A DNA stretch of 22,304 bases. Origin: CAZRDB01 sp964598695. GTDB lineage: Bacteria > Armatimonadota > Zipacnadia > UBA1398. A program made the translations under genes and the position numbers. The notes below the pieces were generated by a model that was not told where the DNA came from, did not search any database, and worked only from the letters and a program-made list of their open reading frames with translations. Shown here in pieces: positions 7,521 through 14,477 of this stretch (the first letter of the stretch is position 1; each line of letters starts with the position of its first letter). Location of the stretch: positions 1 to 22,304 of the forward strand of contig CAZRDB010000066.1 in the NCBI GenBank assembly GCA_964598695.1. Direction: 5' to 3'.

Positions 7521-7534
7521 GCGCCACTTGGCGC
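7521..7534. repeat. 14-bp palindrome across the likely valS transcription start
   Basis: GCGCCACTTGGCGC is a near-perfect inverted repeat with six complementary positions per arm. It begins one base after the -10 box of the valS promoter and covers the predicted +1. It could be a repressor site or a 5'-end RNA hairpin. Confidence 0.45.
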
Positions 7535-7535
7535 G

Positions 7536-7565
7536 ATTCTAGACGCGTCCGCGGGCGGGTGTCAA
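7536..7565 (-). promoter_or_regulatory. Sigma70-type promoter for the valS leader
   Basis: On the minus strand a perfect -35 box TTGACA (7565-7560) and a -10 box TAGAAT (7541-7536, five of six consensus bases) are separated by 18 bases. Transcription would start near 7529. That gives a leader RNA of about 220 nt before the valS ATG. In such GC-rich DNA a perfect -35 with a near-perfect -10 is unlikely to be chance. Confidence 0.8.
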
Positions 7566-7579
7566 AGGGGGGGAACACC

Positions 7580-7692
7580 GCCCCACCCCGGCGCTTCGCG
7601 CCACCCCTCCCCCTTCGGCCTTCGGCCGAGATGAGAGGGGGCAAGCCGACTGGGCTCTCCCCCTCGTCCCGAGCCTTGCGAGGGAGAGGGGG
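7580..7692. repeat. GC-rich intergenic repeat, copy 1 (cut by the N gap)
   Basis: The unit consists of a CCCCACCCCGG start, CGCTTCGCGCC, a CGGCC-TTC-GGCCG hairpin, a GATGAGAGGGG block and an imperfect palindrome (CTCTCCCCCTCG ... CGAGGGAGAG). This copy stops at the gap edge before the last part. It shares long identical stretches with the copies near 7793 and 8311. Confidence 0.9.
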
Positions 7693-7792
7693 NNNNNNNN
7701 NNNNNNNNNNNNNNNNNNNNNNNNNNNNNNNNNNNNNNNNNNNNNNNNNNNNNNNNNNNNNNNNNNNNNNNNNNNNNNNNNNNNNNNNNNNN
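7693..7792. other. Assembly gap (100 N) flanked by an identical 55-base sequence
   Basis: Exactly 100 N. The last 55 bases before it (7638-7692) are identical to the first 55 after it (7793-7847). The gap size is a placeholder, and the flanks may be the same stretch counted twice. Confidence 0.98.
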
Positions 7793-7892
7793 GGGGCAAG
7801 CCGACTGGGCTCTCCCCCTCGTCCCGAGCCTTGCGAGGGAGAGGGGGGGTGGCCCGTAGGGCCGGGGGGTGAGGCCCGACCGGAGACGCCGG
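7793..7892. repeat. GC-rich intergenic repeat, copy 2 (distal part)
   Basis: Begins at the gap edge inside the GGGGCAAG block and continues through the CTCTCCCCCTCG/CGAGGGAGAG palindrome, a GGCCC-GTA-GGGCC hairpin and a GTGAGGCCCGACCGGAG tail. It ends directly beside the stop codon of the DUF559 gene. Copies 1 and 2 together may be one unit. Confidence 0.9.
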
Positions 7893-8282
7893 TCATGGGC
7901 CCGTGCGGAGGGCCGCTCGGATCGCGTCCAGCGCCGCGTCCAGGTCGGCTAGCACGAGAGACGCCGGCAGACGCAGCACACGGATCCCCTGCCCTCGGAG
8001 CCACTCGTCGCGCTCGGCATCGGCCTCCACGCTCTCCTGGTGGCACTTGCCGTCGACCTCCACGGCGAGGAGTGCTTCGCGGCAGAACAGGTCGACGACG
8101 AACCGGCCGATGGGGTGTTGTCGGCGGAACTTGGCCCCGTTCAGACCCTTGGCACGGAGCTGAGCCCACAGGAGTTCCTCGGGCGGCGTCTGTTCACCGC
8201 GCAGACGCCGGGCCGCTCCGAGGATCGCGCGCGACGCGACGCGCCGCACCCGTCGTTGGGGGCCGTGCTCCTCCTCAGACAA
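7893..8282 (-). CDS. DUF559 endonuclease-like protein (Vsr-type fold)
   Basis: A 129-residue protein of the DUF559 family, related to the very-short-patch-repair (Vsr)/PD-(D/E)XK nuclease fold. Visible family features: RGEQTPPEELLWAQLR (29-43), KFRRQHPIGRFVVDLFC (51-67, with D64), the active-site-like AVEVDGKCH (73-81; E75, D77, H81), and RGQGIRVLRLPASLV (96-110). The usual E-x-D-G-x-x-H pattern is intact. The start is taken as the TTG at 8282 because AGGGAGG lies about 6 bases upstream. A GTG 11 codons later is possible, and the frame stays open far upstream but only through repeat sequence. Cellular function of the family is unknown; nicking or cleaving DNA is inferred from fold. Both sides of the gene are occupied by the same intergenic repeat. 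Confidence 0.88.
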   Translation of the reverse strand: MSEEEHGPQRRVRRVASRAILGAARRLRGEQTPPEELLWAQLRAKGLNGAKFRRQHPIGRFVVDLFCREALLAVEVDGKCHQESVEADAERDEWLRGQGIRVLRLPASLVLADLDAALDAIRAALRTGP

Positions 8283-8310
8283 CGGCTGCCTCCCTCCGCG
8301 GGCGCAGGCC

Positions 8311-8475
8311 GCCCGACCGCCCCACCCCGGCGCTTCGCGCCACCCCTCCCCCTTCGGCCTTCGGCCGAGATGAGAGGGGACAACCCGGCTGGGGTCTCCC
8401 CCTCGTCCCGAGCCTTGCGAGGGAGAGGGGGGTGGCCCGTAGGGCCGGGGGGTGAGGCCCGACCGGAGGCGCCGG
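8311..8475. repeat. GC-rich intergenic repeat, copy 3 (full length)
   Basis: The most complete copy, 165 bp. It shows all parts in order: GCCCGACCGCCCCACCCCGG, CGCTTCGCGCC, the CGGCC-TTC-GGCCG hairpin, GATGAGAGGGG, the palindrome, the GGCCC-GTA-GGGCC hairpin and the GTGAGGCCCGACCGGAG tail. It lies just upstream of the DUF559 start. Confidence 0.9.
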
Positions 8476-8530
8476 CCCCTCTTTGCGCACGATCCCACGC
8501 CCGGTTCGGCCGCGCCACACGGAGACCTCC

Positions 8531-8619
8531 GCCCGACCGCCCCACCCCGGCAGGGCTCCCCCCTCGTCCCGAGCCTTGCGAGGGAGAGGGGGGTGGCCCG
8601 CAGGGGCGGGGGTGAGGCC
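8531..8619. repeat. GC-rich intergenic repeat, copy 4 (internally deleted)
   Basis: Starts with the same 20 bases as copy 3 (8531-8550 versus 8311-8330) and ends in the same palindrome and GTGAGGCC tail. It lacks about 60 internal bases covering the CGCTTCGCG and hairpin section. The deletion resembles the length variants seen among MITE- or REP-like elements. Confidence 0.85.
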
Positions 8620-8781
8620 GGCGCGGGAGGTCGGCAGGTTCCGTCCTGCCACGGGGGGAAGCCTGTGCCGCGGTGGGCGATCCAGCAGGCGCTGGAGGTC
8701 TGCGCCTCGCACCAGTGCGGCACGGTACTACTGCACCCTTGGGAGTGAGCCTGCGTCCTAGGGGGAGAACGGAGTGGTGGA
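8620..8781. other. Non-coding stretch upstream of the 732-codon gene
   Basis: No gene, RNA or convincing promoter is visible. A short open stretch near 8682-8748 on the plus strand reads like a protein end (QQALEVCASHQCGTVLLHP, then stop) but has no recognisable start or family. It could be the remnant of a gene broken by repeat insertion. Confidence 0.4.
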
Positions 8782-10980
8782 ATGGTCGCTCTTGCCCTGA
8801 TCTTCCCGCTGCTCGCGGGGCCCACGGACGATCTCGCGAACCGGGCGCACGCGAACGCCATCGAGGCCAACCGCGCCTTCGTGGCCGCGACGGGCGTCCT
8901 CGACGGCTGGATGGCGCTCCAGGACCGCGAGACCAAGCTCATCGGCCAGAACACGGACAACCCGCTGTGGTCGGTCAACAACTCGGCCGCCGACCTGTAC
9001 CCGTTCCTCGTGCTGACGAGCTACCTTACGGACCGGCCGCGCTACGAGGGGCCGATGCGCGAGATCCTCGATGAGGAGATCAAGCGAACGACGAGGCTCC
9101 GCAGTCTCTCCGACGACCTCGCGCTCGAGACCGGCACGTTCGCGCAGCCGCTCGACACCCATCGGGTGATGTTCGGCAACGCGGAGTACGCGAAGGACGG
9201 CCTGCTGCCTCTGCTCGAGTACCTCGGTGATACGCCGTGGTCGTGGCGCCTGCGCGGCATCGCGCGCGACCTGCTGCTCGAGAGCCCGATCGCGAGCGAC
9301 TTCGGGCCGCTGCCCTCGACGGGGGCCGAGGTCAACGGCGAGACGCTCGAGGTGCTGTGTCGGCTCTTCTACGCCACGGCCGACCTCGCCTACCTGGAGG
9401 GCGCGCTGCGGATCGCTGACGCCTACTACCTCGAGGTGCTGCCCCGCAACAACGGCCTGCCCTGCCATGCGTGGGACTTCACCGCCCACCGGCCGATCTC
9501 GGCCCACCTGTACCTCAACGACCACGGCAACGAGATCATTGGCGGTCTCACCGAGGCCTACGTGCTCGCCCGGGCCTACCGGCCGGAGAAGGCGCGGCAG
9601 TACGAGCCGGTCCTGCGGGCGATGCTCGACGCGCTGCTCGCGCGCCACCGCAACCAGCGCGGTATCCTCTCGAACCAGCCGGAGGGCGACGGCGGCGTGC
9701 CGGACACCTGGGGCTACCTGTACAACGCCTTCTACACGGCCTACCTCGTGCTGGGCGAGGAACGCTATCGCCAGGCCGTGCTCGAGGCGATGGACGCGAT
9801 CACGAGCTACCTCGAGTGGGGCGGCGCCGATTCCTACGCCGACTGCGAGGAGAGCGCGATCGTGCTGCTCAATCGAGAGCCGAACGAGGCCACCGACCGC
9901 TGGCTACGGGCGATGGTGGCGCGCCACCACGCCTACCAGCAGAAGGACGGCATCGTGGAGGGTTGGTACGGGGACGGCAACTCCGCGCGGACCTGGCTGA
10001 TGTACGCGCTCTACCGCACCCGGGGCACCTACCCCCTCCCGTGGCGGAAGGACATCCGCTGGGGAGCGGCCGAGAGCGGCGGGGAGCTGACGATCGCGGC
10101 CTGGGCCGATGGCGGCTGGCAGGGGAAGCTGTGCTTCGACCATCCGCGCTCGCGCGACCACCTCGGACTGCCGCTCAACTACCCACGGCTCAACGAGTGG
10201 CCGGAATGGTGGCCCGTCGAGGCCGGGTCGTTCTACGAGGTCGCGACGGAGAAGGAGACCCGAACCGTCTCCGGCCGTCAGCTCATCGAGGGGCTGCCGG
10301 TCTCCTTCGGCAAGGGCAAGCCATGGATCGCGCGCGTGCGCCGCTTGAGCGCCGTTCCGCACGGCGAGGGCCTCGTCGAGGTCGTCGCGCCGCACCTCCT
10401 GAACGCCGTCCCCACGGCGCGGGCCAGCGTGGTTGTCCGCAACCGCACCGACCAGCCGCTGGCGGTGGCGCTGACCGTCGACCGGGGCAAGCTCTCGGCC
10501 GCCCGGCTCGACCTGGCCCCGAAGGGTGAGGCGAACACGGAGTGGCTCGTGGAGGGTGGCGACTTCACCCAGGCGACGCTCACGGCCGTGGCCGCGGGCG
10601 GGCTCAGCCCCGTCCGGCTGACGCTCCCCGTCTACCGCGAGCCGGGCCTGCTGGATGCCTTCCGGCTCGGGGGCGAGTTCTACCAAGAGCGCGCCTACCA
10701 CTGGCTCGGCCGGAGCCCGGTCGAGCGCACGGTGGAGACCGGCGGACGACGGAGGGTCATCCTCTCGCTCTTGTGGGGCGCCAAAGGCGACAACCGGAGC
10801 GCGATCGTCCGCCTGGGGGGCGTCGAGCAGCAGCTCACGCTCGGAGGCTGGGACGGCTTCCAGTGGGTCAAACTGCCGTTCGAGCTGCCGGAGCAGCCCG
10901 GCCCGGTGCGCCTCGAGATCCTGGCGCCCGACCAGGGACAGCCGGCGTTTCTGAGCGAGGTCACCGTGAGCGAGGGGTAG
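8782..10980 (+). CDS. Alpha/alpha-toroid protein, probable carbohydrate-active enzyme
   Basis: 732 residues, starting at the ATG with GGAG 7 bases upstream. The first 13 residues are hydrophobic (MVALALIFPLLAG) and could be a short signal sequence, but the usual N-terminal positive charge is absent. Residues about 30-415 are helical repeats with aromatic, Asn- and Gly-rich loops (NPLWSVNNSAADLYPFL, NDHGNEIIGGLTEAY, DTWGYLYNAFYTAYLV, GWYGDGNSARTWLMYAL). This is the look of an (alpha/alpha)6 barrel as in glycoside hydrolases, epimerases and polysaccharide lyases. Residues about 430-732 are beta-rich (VEVVAPHLLNAVP, ASVVVRNRTDQPLAV), like the accessory sandwich domains of such enzymes. Neither the family number nor a catalytic acid can be assigned by eye. 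It converges on the cysteine-rich gene with only 10 bases between the stops. Confidence 0.75.
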   Translation: MVALALIFPLLAGPTDDLANRAHANAIEANRAFVAATGVLDGWMALQDRETKLIGQNTDNPLWSVNNSAADLYPFLVLTSYLTDRPRYEGPMREILDEEIKRTTRLRSLSDDLALETGTFAQPLDTHRVMFGNAEYAKDGLLPLLEYLGDTPWSWRLRGIARDLLLESPIASDFGPLPSTGAEVNGETLEVLCRLFYATADLAYLEGALRIADAYYLEVLPRNNGLPCHAWDFTAHRPISAHLYLNDHGNEIIGGLTEAYVLARAYRPEKARQYEPVLRAMLDALLARHRNQRGILSNQPEGDGGVPDTWGYLYNAFYTAYLVLGEERYRQAVLEAMDAITSYLEWGGADSYADCEESAIVLLNREPNEATDRWLRAMVARHHAYQQKDGIVEGWYGDGNSARTWLMYALYRTRGTYPLPWRKDIRWGAAESGGELTIAAWADGGWQGKLCFDHPRSRDHLGLPLNYPRLNEWPEWWPVEAGSFYEVATEKETRTVSGRQLIEGLPVSFGKGKPWIARVRRLSAVPHGEGLVEVVAPHLLNAVPTARASVVVRNRTDQPLAVALTVDRGKLSAARLDLAPKGEANTEWLVEGGDFTQATLTAVAAGGLSPVRLTLPVYREPGLLDAFRLGGEFYQERAYHWLGRSPVERTVETGGRRRVILSLLWGAKGDNRSAIVRLGGVEQQLTLGGWDGFQWVKLPFELPEQPGPVRLEILAPDQGQPAFLSEVTVSEG

Positions 10981-10990
10981 GGGAGGGTCC

Positions 10991-11572
10991 CTACTCGACC
11001 AGACGACACGAGAACCGGCACGGTGCGCCCCCACCCGAGGCCGCGGCCGAGCTGAGGACGGTCATCTCCACCTTGCGGCCCAGGGCGATCTGCAGATGGT
11101 GCTTCACGTGGCCTGCGCAGCAGTAGCAGTAGGTCACCGAGATCGGCTCCTCCCGTCGCGCGATGCAGGGGCAGGGGTACTCGGGCCAGCCGTCGGGCTG
11201 GAACTGCACCAGCACCGTACCGTCGGGGGCGAGGCCGACGCTGTGGCCGAAGACGAACCGCGCCTCGTTGGCGGCGGCGATGCGCTCCTCGAGGGTCTCG
11301 TGGTCGCGGGCGATCGCGCGGGAGAGTGTGAGCCGCTTGCCGCCCAGACAGCAGGCGCAGCGCTCGCGGGTCGCCTGGCGGGTGGGCGGATCGAGTTCGG
11401 CGTCCATGCGGGCCATCGCGCCCGCGAACCACGCCGATCGCTCCTCGCGCGACGCGCTCCGGCCGATCTCGTCGGCTCCCTCGAGGATCCGCTCGCGGGT
11501 CTCCGGGGCCACCCCTTGCTTGCGCAACCCCTCTGCCAGCCGCTTGACGTATCCGTTCTCGTACGGGGCCAC
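10991..11572 (-). CDS. Cysteine-rich conserved protein (DUF6144-like)
   Basis: 193 residues. A GTG at 11572 is taken as start because AGGAGG lies 7 bases upstream. The first 65 residues are helical. The rest holds ten cysteines in clusters: CACC (72-75), CPC (134-136), CYCCAGH (149-155) with His155, 158 and 159 nearby, and C185 and C189 in a SSAAASGGGAPCRF ending. Such spacing suggests a bound zinc or iron-sulfur centre. The GG..C.F ending recalls small ligand-binding domains of the V4R type. From memory it resembles the DUF6144 family, whose function is unknown; this label is tentative. It follows the hybrid kinase by 77 bp on the same strand and may belong to that operon. Confidence 0.6.
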   Translation of the reverse strand: MAPYENGYVKRLAEGLRKQGVAPETRERILEGADEIGRSASREERSAWFAGAMARMDAELDPPTRQATRERCACCLGGKRLTLSRAIARDHETLEERIAAANEARFVFGHSVGLAPDGTVLVQFQPDGWPEYPCPCIARREEPISVTYCYCCAGHVKHHLQIALGRKVEMTVLSSAAASGGGAPCRFSCRLVE

Positions 11573-11649
11573 CAAGGCGCCTCCTGAGCGTGAGAGCGCA
11601 GCGCGCCCGGTCGTCGCGGCCGCGCGGGGGAGACAGGCCGTCGAGCCCG

Positions 11650-14091
11650 TTACGGCGCTGCCTCCAGGTTGAGGGCACGCCGCACGGCGGCCTGGAGCGC
11701 CGCGGTCGTGAACGGCTTCTCGAGCAGCTCGTGGCCGAGGCCGTAGGCGCTGCCTCCCGTCACCGTGTCGTCGAGGTACCCCGACATGTACAGCACGGCG
11801 GCCCGGGGCAGAAGGTCCCGGATCTCGTCGCACAGCGCCGGACCGCGCCCGTCGGGCATCACGACGTCGCTCAGGACGAGATCGACCGTTGCGCCATGGC
11901 TGCGCGCCAGGGCGAGGGCTTCCGAGCGGCTCCCGGCCTCCAGCACCGTGTAGCCGGTGCCGCGCAGCACCGTGCTCACGAACTGCCGGACGCCGGCTTC
12001 GTCCTCGACGACGAGGACCGTGTGGCCCGAGCCGCTCTCCCCGCGTCGGGGCTCCTCCCGAGGTGCGGGTGCGCCGGCCGCCCCATCCTCGGCCTCGGGG
12101 AGGTAGACGCGCATGGTTGTGCCCACGCCGACCTCGGAGGCGATCGTGATGTCGCCGCCGCTCTGCCGCACGATGCCGTAGACCGTCGCGAGGCCGAGGC
12201 CCGTGCCGCGGTCCCCCTTGGTCGAGAAGAACGGCTCGAAGATGCGGTCGCGGATCTCCGGGGCGACGCCGTGGCCGGTGTCGACCACGGAGACGGTCGC
12301 GTACCGGCCGGCCGGCAATGCGCCGCCCGTGACGGTCCCGCGGCCGTCGAGCACGGCCGTCGCGGTGCGGATCGTCAGGTGGCCGCCGGAGGGCATCGCA
12401 TCGCGGGCGTTGACGACCAGGTTCATCAGCACTTGGTCCAGCCGGGTCCGATCGACGAGGACGGGGCAGAGGTCGCCGCCGAGGTCGACCGACAGGCTGA
12501 TGTCCGAGGGGAGGAGACGCTGGAGCATGCGTGCGAGCCCCTCGATCGCCTCGTTGAGGTCGACGAGGGCCGGTTGCAGCACCTGCTTGCGCGAGAACGC
12601 GAGCAACTGGCGGACGAGTTCCGTCGCGCGATCGCCGGCACGCGCGATGTCGCTCAGCCCGGCGCGATGGGGGTGGTCGGGCGCCAGGTCCTGCATGAGC
12701 AGTTCGGCCTGGCCTCGGATGACCATCAGCAGGTTGTTGAAGTCGTGCGCCACGCCGCTGGCGAGGGTGCCGAGCGACTCCATCTTCTGGGCCTGGTGGA
12801 GCTGGGCCTCGAGCGACTCGATCTCGGTCACGTCCTGCGCGATGCCGGTGAACCCCGTGATCTGCCCGTCGGAATCGACCATCGGCGAGACCATGACGTC
12901 GAGCTGGCGGCGCTCCGGCCCTCCGGCGGCGCACCGCCCGCTCCAGGCGCCGCCCGTCTGTGTGGCCCGGAGCACCGCCTCGCCCACCTCGGGACCGAAG
13001 ACCTCGTCGCAGAGCGCCCCGAGCGACCGTCCGAGCGACGAGCCCTCGGGCCCGGGCCGGAGAGAGCGCGACGCCGCGTTGCCGTAGACGATCGTGCCCT
13101 CCTCGTCGCACAGGACGATCGCCTGCGGAGACCGCTCGAGGGCCGTGGCCAGTCGCTCGCGGTCGCGCTGGGCTTGTCGCTGCTCCGTGACGTCGGTCAC
13201 CACGCCCAAGGCCCCCTGGTAGGAGCCGTCGTCGCCCAGGAGCGGGACCGTCGAGATCGCGGTCCAGACGGCGGCGCCGTCGCGCCGCAGGAAGGAGAAG
13301 TCGTGCTGGTCGGCGGCGCCGCGCCGGCGGTGCTCGATCCGTTGCGCCAGCAGCGGCACGTCCTCGGGAGCGACGAAGTCCGCCAGGGGGCGGCCCATCA
13401 TCTCCCGCACGGTGTACCCGAGCATCGCGGCCATCGTCGGGTTGGCGAAGGTGGTCCGGCTCTCGGCGTCGATGACCCAGAGGCCCTCGGGCATCAGATC
13501 GACCACGTGCCGGTACCGCGCCTCGCTCGCGGCCAGCTCCTGCTCGGCGCGCTCGCGCTCGGCGATGTCCCGCTCGAGTTCGCGCTGCGTCTGCTCCAAC
13601 TGCGCCAGCTTGTCCTCGAGCTTGTGGATGAGGACCTGGTTGTACTGGCGGAGGTAGGCCGACTCCTCGAGGTCGGGCCGGTCGTCCGACGGTCCGGCGA
13701 CGGGCGGAGTCCCCCCGCGCCGCTCCTCCTGGCTGACGATGTCGCGGATCCGTCGCACGAAGACGTCGGGCTCCTCGGGCTTGACGACGAAGTCACGGGC
13801 GCCCAGGCCGAGGGCGAGGTCGCGGTCGCGCTCCTCGGTGTACGTCGCGGTGTAGAAGACCAACGGCACGTCGCGCAGCCGGTCGTCCTCCTGCCAGGCG
13901 CGGCACAGCGTGTAGCCGTCCATCACGGGCATGAGGATGTCGGTGATGACCAGATCGGGCGGCTCGGACGTGGCCAGCTCGAGCGCCTCGGCGCCGTGGC
14001 AAGCGGTCACGACCTGGTAGCCGTTGCCGGACAGCAGCACCTCGAGCTGGTAGCGGTTGACGTCGTTGTCGTCGACCACGAGGATCCTCAC
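11650..14091 (-). CDS. Hybrid sensor histidine kinase (REC-PAS-PAS-HisKA-HATPase-REC)
   Basis: 813 residues and no membrane segment, so it is a soluble phosphorelay protein. Order: an N-terminal receiver (about 1-120; D7/D8, phospho-acceptor D51, K104), a coiled coil (about 150-190), PAS (about 190-305), a second PAS (about 312-425), HisKA with H449 in GVAHDFNN, HATPase_c (N561, DTGHGV, then GTGLGL), and a C-terminal receiver (about 690-810; D742, K792). The FNN form of the H-box is common in soluble hybrid kinases. The start is the GTG at 14091, with AAGGG about 9 bases upstream. This GTG overlaps the TGA of the preceding response regulator by 4 bases (GTGA), so the two are translationally coupled. 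No DNA-binding output domain is present; a signal probably goes on through another regulator. Confidence 0.93.
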   Translation of the reverse strand: MRILVVDDNDVNRYQLEVLLSGNGYQVVTACHGAEALELATSEPPDLVITDILMPVMDGYTLCRAWQEDDRLRDVPLVFYTATYTEERDRDLALGLGARDFVVKPEEPDVFVRRIRDIVSQEERRGGTPPVAGPSDDRPDLEESAYLRQYNQVLIHKLEDKLAQLEQTQRELERDIAERERAEQELAASEARYRHVVDLMPEGLWVIDAESRTTFANPTMAAMLGYTVREMMGRPLADFVAPEDVPLLAQRIEHRRRGAADQHDFSFLRRDGAAVWTAISTVPLLGDDGSYQGALGVVTDVTEQRQAQRDRERLATALERSPQAIVLCDEEGTIVYGNAASRSLRPGPEGSSLGRSLGALCDEVFGPEVGEAVLRATQTGGAWSGRCAAGGPERRQLDVMVSPMVDSDGQITGFTGIAQDVTEIESLEAQLHQAQKMESLGTLASGVAHDFNNLLMVIRGQAELLMQDLAPDHPHRAGLSDIARAGDRATELVRQLLAFSRKQVLQPALVDLNEAIEGLARMLQRLLPSDISLSVDLGGDLCPVLVDRTRLDQVLMNLVVNARDAMPSGGHLTIRTATAVLDGRGTVTGGALPAGRYATVSVVDTGHGVAPEIRDRIFEPFFSTKGDRGTGLGLATVYGIVRQSGGDITIASEVGVGTTMRVYLPEAEDGAAGAPAPREEPRRGESGSGHTVLVVEDEAGVRQFVSTVLRGTGYTVLEAGSRSEALALARSHGATVDLVLSDVVMPDGRGPALCDEIRDLLPRAAVLYMSGYLDDTVTGGSAYGLGHELLEKPFTTAALQAAVRRALNLEAAP

Positions 14092-14477
14092 GGGCTGTTC
14101 CCTTCGCCGCCCCGCGCGGCCCCCCCGTGTTGCTCGACTTGGTGCACGAACGTCTCGGGGTTGATCGGCTTCTCGACGTAGCCCGTGCAGCCGGCCTCGA
14201 GCGCGCGTTCACGGTCGCCCACCATCGCGTAGGAGGTCACGGCCACGATCGGCACCGCGGTGAGGTCGGCGTTCTCGCGGAGCGCGCGGGCCACCGCATA
14301 GCCGTCCATCCCCGGGAGCTGGATGTCGAGGAGGATCAGGTCGGGCCGAACCTCGGCGGCCATCTCGATCCCCTCGGGCCCGCTCACCGCCTGCAGCACC
14401 TCGTGGCCGTGCTTCGCGAGCAGGAAGGTCGCGAGGTACCGGTTCTGGCTGTTGTCCTCGATGATCAGGACCCTCAT
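14088..14477 (-). CDS. Single-domain response regulator (DivK/CheY-like)
   Basis: A 129-residue stand-alone receiver domain. Acidic E7/D8 pair, phospho-acceptor D51 in LLDIQLPGMDGY, T81 and K103 (EKP) are all in place. No output domain follows, so it acts by protein contact, as a phosphate shuttle or by allosteric control of a partner kinase. The ATG at 14477 has GGAGG 7 bases upstream. It overlaps the TGA of the upstream kinase by 4 bases (ATGA) and its own TGA overlaps the GTG of the downstream hybrid kinase, making the three genes one translationally coupled unit. Confidence 0.95.
   Translation of the reverse strand: MRVLIIEDNSQNRYLATFLLAKHGHEVLQAVSGPEGIEMAAEVRPDLILLDIQLPGMDGYAVARALRENADLTAVPIVAVTSYAMVGDRERALEAGCTGYVEKPINPETFVHQVEQHGGAARGGEGNSP

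Noticed and set aside
7310..7529. T-box riboswitch or tRNA gene in the valS leader
   Set aside because: The T-box core (AGGGTGGNACCGCG) is absent; a TGGTGGG stretch is the only partial likeness. No T-loop (GGTTCGANNC) or cloverleaf is seen. The leader ORF with Val codons explains the region better, although a covariance search would be decisive.
7580..8619. CRISPR array
   Set aside because: The repeats are 90-165 bp long, irregularly spaced, variable in length and composed of hairpins, with no spacer pattern and no cas genes.
8682..8748. Possible C-terminal remnant of a protein before the 732-codon gene
   Set aside because: Only about 22 codons look coding, no start or family can be given, and the upstream part is repeat sequence.
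7893..8981. 362-codon version of the DUF559 protein with a long N-terminal extension
   Set aside because: The extension is translation of intergenic repeats 3 and 4; the TTG start at 8282 with its own ribosome site gives the normal family length.
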